Of a stretch of DNA of 64,000 bases, positions 55,831 to 64,000 are shown in pieces. The notes below the pieces were generated by a model. That model searched no databases. It was not told the DNA's origin and saw nothing but the letters and a program-made list of their open reading frames with translations. The position numbers and the translations under genes were made by a program. This DNA is from Apoda limacodes (Eukaryota > Arthropoda > Insecta > Lepidoptera > Limacodidae): the NCBI GenBank assembly GCA_946406115.1, contig OX291545.1:28701153-28765152 (forward strand), given 5' to 3'. How positions within the stretch are numbered: position 1 is the first letter of the stretch; every line of letters begins with the position of its first letter.

Positions 55831-57542
55831 GAACCTGGCAAAGGGGGCATATTATCTTATCTCTTTTCGCTCATTTCATCACTGTTCTCGACTTACGGGA
55901 CATATATAAAGCCACTTTAGTCCAGAAAGACTGCATCAGAAGCTGTGATGCGACAACAGGCACACCCCCTATCACGCAGGACTAAAATGGTTGTTCAAAA
56001 GAGGCTGTCCCACTCATTTTAATGTTAGTGTCGAAGTCCAGCCACTGGTTACCCCCTTCTGGGGAATGAAACCGTGAAAATATACAAATACGTACATAAT
56101 ATTAATGCTTTAAAGTGTTATCTATTAACAATATCTTTAAGACTTCGTTACTTATTATTATGCTAAAATCTCTATTTTAAACAGTTTTAAGGTCAGGAGA
56201 AAATGAGAAAAAAATAGGCATACAAAATATTCATATATAAATAATTGAGTTGAAACCATGATCGTCCTTCGCTTTTTCTTAAGATATTACAACAAAACTA
56301 CAACTTTCAGTCTAGGAATGGGAAAAACTAGGTGAAAAAAGTGTAGTTTAAGTTTTTTGCTAGTTTTTCTAGGAACAAATCAGGCCTAATTATCCTAAAT
56401 TAATAGAATCCTAATAGAATATTAACATTATGTTCTAAATGTTCATAAAGTTTTAACAAACCCCGGGTAATTTCAAAAAAACTAACACGTCATACCATTA
56501 TACGAAATACGTAAAAACCAAGACAACTACCTTTTATAATTGTTAGATATTTTTATTGTACGAGGCAACCATAATGGTTGTTAAACGACTGACTCAGGTA
56601 AGTCTCGCGGACGTTTTCAATATTATAAAAGTTCTAAGTAACTTAAACTTTCGCGGTTATATTCAACATTATAAACTCCCAATCATCGCTCGTCTTAAAA
56701 CTACCACCAACCGCAGTACATTGAAGCAAACTACCAATCAACGCTTGTTTTAATCAACTTTAGTCCCAAACAAACACCCAATCATAGTTGGCTTTAAACC
56801 ATTCATTCTCGCGCCGCTCTTCTCTTCTCAGGTTCAAAATTTTAGAGTCAGAGTCTAGACTCCGAATTCATAAAACGGAAGTTAGTTTACTACCTACATT
56901 TAACAATTAATTTTGTGTTGATGTCTATGATTCGAAAGTTCATAACTTAATATTTTATATTTTAGTCATTTGTACTTATATTATAACATTGTATTCATTA
57001 TTAAAAAATTTAAGGCATCAATATGGTATCGTCACAAGATGTAATGAAATTTCTTTACATTGCTAAGGTTTTATTTGACAGTCATTTAGTTGACCCACAT
57101 TGTTTTATATTCTGCTAAACCTATTGTTTAGATAATACAATGAAGCCGTTCTATTGTCGTACATATGACAAGTTTTATCTTCGAAATAAATTATTTTTTG
57201 AGAAATTGCTTAAATAATTCCAAACCGACATCAAAAAGTGTGGTAATAAAATGAAAGTAAAAAATCAATAGCTCACCCACAAATAAAACTAACAGTGATA
57301 AGTGCAATAACGTGAAGCAATTTTGGCTATTGCTCAAACCCCCTAGTGTTACATGACATTTTGCAAAATATTTAATTTTAGCGTATATACGTTAATGTGC
57401 GCATGATATAAAACATAATTTGCTACTTTGTGGCGTTCAATAATCACGATAGAAACATGTTCCACTTAATCTGATCACGAAAATACATTTTTTTGCAAAA
57501 AAAATACGTGACATTGACGAACCAACGTGAGATTGGGGAAGA
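55831..57542. other. intergenic AT-rich DNA
   Basis: May include the 5' remains of the Tc1-type element (55831-56060). A 65-codon frame at 56556 is not recognised. Confidence 0.4.
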
Positions 57543-57720
57543 TTCAAGCTCACGCTTGGTTTGTGAAATGAGTTCCCTGACAAGGTTTTGGTAACAATGT
57601 ACTCTGTGGATTACAGTATGGGGTTCATCAAGAAAGAAGTGATGAGGTTTTAAAGGTACGGCAACGCACCGCTTACCATCTTGCAGACCGTAAGCTTGTC
57701 ACCTTAGTAGTATAAAAAAA
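57543..57720 (+). repeat. LINE 3' end fragment, family B
   Basis: Carries GATTACAGTATGGGGTTCATCAAG-type text shared with 27705-27745, then CCGCTTACCATCTTGCAGACCG and TTAGTAGTATAAAAAAA. Frame-broken. Confidence 0.7.
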
Positions 57721-58334
57721 GGTTATTGGGTTCTAATGATATAGGTACTGGGTTGCCTTGTAGAAAGTTCTGCAAAACTTACAATAACACGCTACTAGCA
57801 AGTTTTTGATAAGATTTTTTGTACGATCGGATAAAAAGTGTGTGTCCCGATAGTAAAAAAATAAACTTATTTCCCAGTAAGACACTTATCAAAATATACA
57901 GAAAGCTTTGTTTATAAAAAAATTGTAAAGAAATATAAATGGCAGCACAAACGACTGATTGTATAAATACGTTTATGCCACTTTTTTTCTCTTTCACACT
58001 CTAACGTTTGCACATAATTCAGGATATATCATTGACCAGTAAACAACGCACAACTTTTACGGATACAATGATTCCTCTGATACTCTGTTTTACATATCCA
58101 TATACATACATATTGTGAATTTTGGCTGCTTGTTTTATACGAAAACTTACGTAACACACAGATGTGAATGATTTCTAGTTCAAGCTAGTTTTCAATACGT
58201 ATACGTTAGGCATTCTGCCAAGAGTTATTGCGTTACATTTTATAGAAATCTTCTGTTTTACAACACACATCAAGTTTTGACTGACAAGCGCCTATATGTG
58301 CCAACTACAGTCTCAAAATTTGACGTCAGATGCA
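57721..58334. other. intergenic AT-rich DNA
   Basis: Nothing recognised. Confidence 0.4.
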
Positions 58335-59094
58335 CTTAAATTGTTTTATATATTTATATTATGTTATTACCTAGTGTAAAGCTATATTGTATTTTTATAT
58401 GATGTATCAAAGATTAACTAGTGAGTTTATTGCCGTTGCTTCTCGGTAGTAAAGCATTACGAACCTTCCAATCTTCTCCTCTTATATTTTGTTCCTTTAC
58501 TACACACATTGTAACTAGTACAATCGAAGTTTTATTGGAGTTGCTTGAGTGTGTCATGCTCTCTCAAAGTGTCTCTGCGGTGGTGACGTGTGTGTTGGGT
58601 CGTTACGTTCCCTAAAACATGGTTGAGCGAAGCGATGGCTGATTCATGTGTCATACTCGTGAACGGGTGCCGCCTGTGGAGGCTGGTCTGCTCTTGCAAA
58701 CTTCTTTGTATTCTTAGTATTTAGTCTTACTTTTTTGTTTTGTTTATTAATACTGTAAGACATTGATTATTTCTTAGTGATGAATACATAAACTGTCTTT
58801 TGTTTATATTAGATACTTTTTTATGTTGTGCTTGTGCTTTATATTTCATGTTTTTTTTATGTTTGTAATGGAAAGTGTCCTTTTATGATAGGGAGGGCAT
58901 TTTCCAATATTTTAATTAGACGCTGTAAGAGAAAGGGAGAAAAGAAATGCCCTTGCTGAGTTTCTTGCCGGTTCTTCTCAGTACAAGGTCTCCCGCCCTG
59001 TAGACTTACGAACCGATGGCGTAGTGACATTCATAAGTGCTCAATTATTGTAGCCTAAACTGAATAAATTAAATTGAATTTGAATTTGAATTTG
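58335..59094 (+). mobile_element. CR1-like LINE 3' UTR, truncated copy 3
   Basis: About 760 bases that match, in reverse, 23170-23920 of the RT-bearing copy, from TTATTACCTAGTGTAAAGC to the TTGAATTTGAATTTG tail. It holds no coding sequence; the 64-codon frame in it is incidental. High similarity between the copies indicates fairly recent activity of the family. Confidence 0.92.
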
Positions 59095-59429
59095 GAGAAA
59101 ATTAGCGATAGCATAGTAAAACCGGTCAAGTGCGAGTCATCGAGGGTTTCTAACTACCACTTACGTAATTTACGAACATCCCATCCAATGACTTACCAAG
59201 CCTTTGAATAGCGTTACCAACAAACAAATGCTTAACTTTTACTCTAAATAATCGCTAAATAGCGCTGATACCGTAATTTAAGATGACAAAGGCTCAGGTC
59301 AGTCTCAAATTTTTTATTATTTGTTGTTATACCTACTTTAGTACTTCCACTACTTTCACGAAAAGATTGTATTAGTGTTTTTGCGATAAAACAAAAACAA
59401 CAAAAATGGGAATCTCTTAAATCTCTGAG
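59095..59429. other. intergenic DNA
   Basis: A fragment of a GGTCAAGTGCGAGTC repeat tail is at 59120-59150. Nothing else. Confidence 0.4.
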
Positions 59430-59720
59430 GAGCGGCTTCTGCGCACATTATGTCGGGATTGAGACCTTAGCAGCAAGCCCTTACCATTTTTGAACTTGAC
59501 GGTAGTTCCTTCATGAATGATAGTTTGCAGCAATTTTTGTGGTGTGCCGCCCGTCTCGCCGGCAAGGTTGATTTCGGCCATTGCTGCCGAATATTGCAAA
59601 TGCTCAGTATCGCACGGTGTTCAGCGTTCCCTTATTTCCTCCGTAGAGGTCAAGGTCTTGTGGCCAGCATTTCTTGGTAAAGTTTGGATCAAGGAAAATG
59701 CTGTAGTAATGTGTGCTTAA
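59430..59720. other. GC-richer segment with overlapping short frames, not recognised
   Basis: Base composition stands out from the surroundings and frames are open on both strands (- 59599-59417, start MAEINLAGETGGTPQKLLQT; + 59517-59720). Neither resembles a family I know. It could be the remnant of an exon or of a mobile gene. Confidence 0.3.
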
Positions 59721-59754
59721 CCCTGTAAACACGAGTAGTATTTTTTAGCTTACA

Positions 59755-60085
59755 CTAGATTTTGCCAGCAGCTCCGCCCGCCCTAAATTTGGTTATCGGC
59801 GTGGATCTCCTTAATTAACTCCAATAAATTAATTGAATAGTTATACCAATGAATTGCTATAGCATGCTTTAGGTGCGGCAAAAGTACGTTTAACTCTGTT
59901 ATAGTTATTCCCGCAGGAATTTTTGAATTTTCAGGGATAAGAAGAAATCTATATGCTATTTCAGGACCTAACCTATATGTATGCTAAGTTTTATGCCGAT
60001 CCGTCCAGTGGTTGAAGCGTGATCGAATAGCAAACATCCATCCACACATACAAACTTTCACATTTATAATATTAGTAGGATATAT
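59755..60085 (-). repeat. RTE-like LINE 3' tail, opposite orientation
   Basis: Reverse complement of the tail at 52955-53280 with differences (AGTTATTCCCGCAGGAATTT, CGATCCGTCCAGTGGTTGAA, ACTTTCACATTTATAATATT), ending in a TTAGTAGGATAT run. Confidence 0.65.
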
Positions 60086-60862
60086 ATTTATTTTGTGTAA
60101 TTTTATTCTTTAAAAATCGTACAAGTATTTGAATTTGTCATTTTTAATGTAACATGGAAGCCAAGTTACATACATTTCAAATGTCAAATTAACGGCCTTT
60201 CACGTATTTTAAAAGAAACACTTACCAACATTATTCAGTAAAATATTTATCATTTACCCGTTTATTCGATATTTGATATTCTGTACTTTTTCAAGTGGTA
60301 GTGGTAAAAAATCTATTTATAAATATAAATTTCGAACTTAAGTGGTACGTTTTGTTTATGACACTTTCTTGGCATGTATCAGCAACCATAACTTTTTGCT
60401 AGACATGAGCGGCGGCGGACGTCGCGTTCACTTGAAACTAGGGCGGGAGGTAACAGCTGTCGAGACAATAGCCACTTCAGATTTAATCCATAGAAAGTTT
60501 ACTGCCACATCAATCCTTAAGTTCTTGAATAATATAGACATTAATATGTAACAGTTCGTGATTTTTCTGCCCATAATTTAAATGCCAAGGAGGTAACCTA
60601 AACTAGCCACCTTGCAGCTCTGATTTGTTCCCTTACAATAGACTCTTTTCTTTAGGCATACCTTGAAAAATTTAAGGAAAATATATGTATGCAAAGAAAT
60701 GCAAAAATATGTTAAGCAGTTTTCAGAAGGACATGAAATATTTCTGGTTAAGATAACGGCTGTTTAAAATAAACAAGGATCACATTTGAATAATGTCATA
60801 TACACAAATAAAGATCTTGTTTTGTTAATTTTAATAATATTAACAGTTTTTTAATTATTTAA
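60086..60862. other. intergenic AT-rich DNA with a small frame
   Basis: The frame 60342-60551 includes an inner Met at 60405 and MSGGGRRVHLKLGREVT; composition is richer in GC for about 90 bases. No family recognised. Confidence 0.25.
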
Positions 60863-61282
60863 TAGGGTTCCGTACCTAAACGGTACAAAACGGGACCCTA
60901 TTAGTAAGACTTCGCTATCCGTCTGTCTGTCCGTCTGTTACCAGGCTGTATCTCACGAACTGTGATAGTTAGACAATTAAAATTTTTACAGATGATGTAT
61001 TTTTGCTGCCGCTAACAATTACTGGGAAACAGAATAAAATAAATATTTAAGGGGGGCCCCCATACAATATTGATTGTTTTGCTTTTACAACAACAGGTAG
61101 ATTCTTATAATATTCACAGAATATTAAGTTGTATATTCGCCTAAATAAATAATTAAATTAAAATAAAACAAATATTTAATAGGGGCTCCCATACAACAAA
61201 CGTGATTTTTTTGCCGTTTTATAGATAATGGTACGGAACCCTCCTTGCGCATGTCCGACTCGCAGTTGGCCGGTTTTTTTTA
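60863..61282 (+). repeat. dispersed lepidopteran-type repeat, family A
   Basis: Near full-length relative of 19681-20120: AGGGTTCCGTACCTAAACGG start, TGGTACGGAACCCTC near the end, then the GTTGGCCGGTTTTTTT tail. Same internal order. Confidence 0.75.
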
Positions 61283-62204
61283 TTTGATATAACCATTTTA
61301 AAACCCTAACAGACTTAGAGCTAACTTTGTTAATTTCTTATAATAAGGAGACATCTAGGAAATATATTTTATTTATTTACTCGTAAATCTGATAAAAAAA
61401 ATTGTATGTAACACGGGCGGTACAGAAATAACAAACTCGAGTCATTAAAACCTCCGGCCTTTGGCCTTAGGCTTCTAAATATCTTTCGTTGGTAATTATT
61501 TACTTACCACGCTTAATACACAATGTTCTAATTATAGGTACGGACCTAAATCTATAGAAATAACGAGAAACTTTTTAACGTTTTTGTAACTGTGCCAATA
61601 GAAATGCCTGACAAATCCCTTTGAACTACTTCCATTCGTAACTGGGGCTAGCGCCTGTCTGGAAACTTTCTGGGAACATTTACAAAAGTGTTAGAATTCG
61701 ATAAGTGAGTCGAAGGAATTTAATTAAAATAGTTGATTAATCCGGATCCAAAAGCTTCAAAGTCCCTGGATATTGGAACGGGACGCTGTCCCAGTAAGAA
61801 GTTTGGGCGTAAAGCTGTTTGAGGTCAGTTCGAAAATAGTTTAATTTTGGGGTTTTTTTCGGCACTATTTGTTTTGAAATAATTTGATTGATGTATGTTT
61901 TAAGACAAGGCAAAGGAAGTCGGTGGTGGCCTAGAGGTTTCGAGGCTGCGCCCCCTTCAATGTGCAGTTATCTACTCGTTTTTAAAATTGATGCTACTGT
62001 CCTATTGCAAGTTTCAGACTGGAAAAAAATAACATGGCTTTCTACATTCTTTTACTAGAAAGGGGCTGTATTTAATTTAAGATATCTGTTAAAACAACCC
62101 TTAAAAAAAATAACGGCCGAACCTCTCATTCTTCTATTTTTAATTCATAATGCCTTATCAACTTGTTCCAGCGGTGTTAAAATACACCAACGTGATTTTA
62201 TTTA
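61283..62204. other. intergenic DNA with tRNA-like fragment
   Basis: 61920-61960 has GGTGGTGGCCTAGAGGTTTC, an A-box-like SINE head piece. No B box is near. Nothing else recognised. Confidence 0.4.
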
Positions 62205-62520
62205 TTACTAGCTGTCGCCCACGACTTCGTCCGCGTGTATTTGATTATATCACGCGGTTAACTGTTATACAGCAAAAAACAAATAAACCAAAAATACAAA
62301 GTTTGTATTAATGCGTAAATCGTAAATAAAAAGAAAATGTGAACAATTGGACACAGATTATTTTCCAACTTAACCTGGCCGGTGATTGAATCCGGATCCC
62401 TGCAGGCCAAAGGCATTTGCGGTACCACAGAGGTCGTTTGATCGACACGATAAGCCAAAATAAAACCGGCCAAGTGCGATACGAACTCGCGCACGAATTG
62501 TTCCGTACCATATATAGCTA
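62205..62520 (-). repeat. composite of repeat ends (RTE-like, tRNA-like and family A tail)
   Basis: 62208-62260 has CTAGCTGTCGCCCACGACTT, a common insect RTE 3' word. 62370-62442 on - is tRNA-like (GTGGTACCGCAAATGCC, GGATTCAATCACCGG). 62462-62512 on - is a family A end (AACCGGCCAAGTGCG to GTTCCGTACCAT on +). Three pieces in 315 bases. Confidence 0.55.
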
Positions 62521-62869
62521 GTGCTATAATGTCTCTTTATAGACATATTATGTTACGCTGCAGAGACATAACTTTCAGTCTTGTCCCGTTGCATAATTTT
62601 GGGGGACTTAAATTTCTTACCAAAGTAATTGGGACACCAGTTTTTAAATTAATCTTGTGTGCTGGAAGTCCAGGAGCGCTCAGAGACTTATGGAATTCTA
62701 CGGGATAATTGGTAGTGTTATCTTGCTCCATTACTCTGTTGATAGAAGTATACTCAACTACTTCTTAAACATACTTGAGTATATCCAAGTTGATTCTTCT
62801 AAATATCAGAATCCATATTGCCTAAGCCATGTTACAAAGAAAACAATTGTTATTGACCAAATCGAAGAG
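62521..62869. other. intergenic DNA
   Basis: Nothing recognised. Confidence 0.35.
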
Positions 62870-63424
62870 AGGTAGGGCATAGCGAGTACTTGCTCGAATG
62901 AGCGGCCCGAACTGGGGAAGTACCTCCACCTTACAGAAAACCGCGGCCATAATAACACTAACATTGAGTAGTGTTGTGTTCCTGGCGGTGAGTAAGGTTG
63001 CCAGAGCTCTTTGAGGATTCGCTGCGCGGACAGCGGAGGACCGGCGGTGCTTGTTGCTGTCATACTCGGTGTAGACGCGGCGTGCTGGTTCGGCGGTCAG
63101 GGAGACCTGATGAAAAGGCTGACCGCTGGCCGCCCGCAGGTTGAACGGGATCCCGAACCCAGGGATCACTTAATCTCCGCCCTGGGAGGCTGATTCGCCA
63201 GCCTGTGTAAAGTATCTGAAGTGGTAGTCGTGCCGGAGAAGGAGACCGGAGTGGACCCGGCTACTACAACAGAGGGGGATCAGGGGCCCTTCCGCCCGCC
63301 GTGCCAGCAACCGTATCATCTGTGGCGAGCTTCGGCAGTCTTAGAACCGCACCCTTTGTCCTCTATGCTGTCTGTCCAGTGAATCCTCATCCTTAGTCTT
63401 AGTAACTTTTTTTTTATATATATT
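62870..63424 (+). mobile_element. 5' region of the LINE that enters the right edge
   Basis: GC-rich (about 55%) against AT-rich flanks. Short frames on both strands carry no catalytic motif. The last 40 bases are a T-rich stretch before ATG 63425. From memory this segment (CGGTGTAGACGCGGCGTGCTG, GGTTGAACGGGATCCC) is repeated in moth genomes upstream of the endonuclease frame. It may be a 5' UTR or a decayed ORF1. Confidence 0.55.
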
Positions 63425-64000
63425 ATGGCCAGAAGACAGAAAAAGAAAAGAGTTTGCACAGCGGCTACTCCATCCACATATAATGTGGATTTTTGCAACA
63501 TCAGGGGTATTCACGCAAATCTTAACGCAGTCCACCACCATCTCGAAACTGCGCAGCCGACCATTCTTTTTCTAACGGAGACGCAGATATCCTGCCCGGC
63601 CGACACATCATACCTTCATTATCCCGGCTACAAACTCGAACACAATTTTATGAGTCGTGCCGGTGTATGTATGTTCGTCCGGGAGGATATCTGCTGTCGC
63701 CGCCTTCATAGCCTTGAAGACAGGGACCTGTCGATATTGTGGGTGCGCGTAGATTACGGCGGCCACACTCGTATCTATGCGTGCCTATACAGGTCTCATA
63801 GCGGTGACACGGACGTAACTCGACTCTTCACGCACCTGAGTTTGACGACTGACAAAGTTCTAGAGCAATATCCCACAGCAGAACTAGTTATTTTGGGAGA
63901 CTTTAACGCCCACCATCGCGAGTGGCTCAGTTCTCGAACCAATAACTATGCTGGGATATCTGCTCATGAATTTGCTCTGACCTATGGATTCTCTCAGCTG
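63425..64000 (+). CDS. LINE ORF2 N-terminus: AP-endonuclease domain (cut by window end)
   Basis: The ATG at 63425 opens a frame of 192 codons with no stop up to base 64000. It encodes a basic start MARRQKKKRV, then VDFCNIRGIHANLNAVHHHL, LFLTETQIS (catalytic Glu), AGVCMFVREDI, IYACLYRSHSGD and ELVILGDFNAHHREWLSSR (Asp and Asn of the GDFNA motif). This is an AP-type endonuclease that nicks target DNA for LINE insertion. The family looks the same as the relic at 39392-40362. No break is seen in this part. The upstream 555 bases are element-like; RT would lie outside the window. Confidence 0.9.
   Translation, partial: MARRQKKKRVCTAATPSTYNVDFCNIRGIHANLNAVHHHLETAQPTILFLTETQISCPADTSYLHYPGYKLEHNFMSRAGVCMFVREDICCRRLHSLEDRDLSILWVRVDYGGHTRIYACLYRSHSGDTDVTRLFTHLSLTTDKVLEQYPTAELVILGDFNAHHREWLSSRTNNYAGISAHEFALTYGFSQL

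Noticed and set aside
1..64000. CRISPR array, operons or bacterial-type regulation
   Set aside because: No spaced repeat array or bacterial gene structure; the sequence is eukaryotic and repeat-rich.

Overview
The window looks like insect, most probably lepidopteran, nuclear DNA. It is AT-rich and gene-poor, with many interspersed repeats of the kinds common in moths and butterflies: BEL/Pao LTR elements, Jockey- and CR1-type LINEs, tRNA-derived SINEs, short repeats ending in a 'cttggccggttttttt'-like tail, and a Tc1-like relic. The organism call rests on recognising repeat families from memory. I found no convincing intact host gene. Every well-supported coding region belongs to a transposable element.

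1-14868: a BEL/Pao LTR retrotransposon on the + strand. It has a 5' LTR (first ~17 bases outside the window), a primer-binding site, a gag-protease-RT reading frame, an RNase H-integrase reading frame, a polypurine tract and a 3' LTR. The LTRs are almost identical, so the insertion is young. The copy is nevertheless dead: the RT active-site segment is replaced and a one-base frameshift separates the two halves of pol. Two related Jockey-type LINEs lie on the - strand inside the 3' LTR, one full length (7863-13499) and one 5'-truncated (13509-14070). All three junctions carry the same 9-base target duplication.

14400-17842: an indel-free 1550-base inverted repeat around a 343-base loop. Each arm holds the last 469 bases of the BEL 3' LTR plus 1081 bases of flanking DNA. 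A broken Jockey-type LINE 3' end follows (17843-18745), and part of the same tail lies inverted in the loop.

18746-64000: AT-rich intergenic DNA filled with old repeats. The main items are a CR1-like LINE on the - strand (23170-25509) with two truncated sister copies, several dispersed LINE 3' ends of another family, SINE-like units, a pair of ~0.85-kb TIR-type elements, a 237-base tandem duplication, a decayed transposase-like gene (51962-52880), a perfect 28-bp hairpin, a Tc1-type transposase relic, and at the right edge the start of a LINE endonuclease frame that stays open to the end of the window.

The two observations most worth checking are the repeated use of one 9-base target by diverged copies of one LINE family, and the apparently perfect 1.55-kb palindrome, which is either a very recent rearrangement or an assembly artefact.
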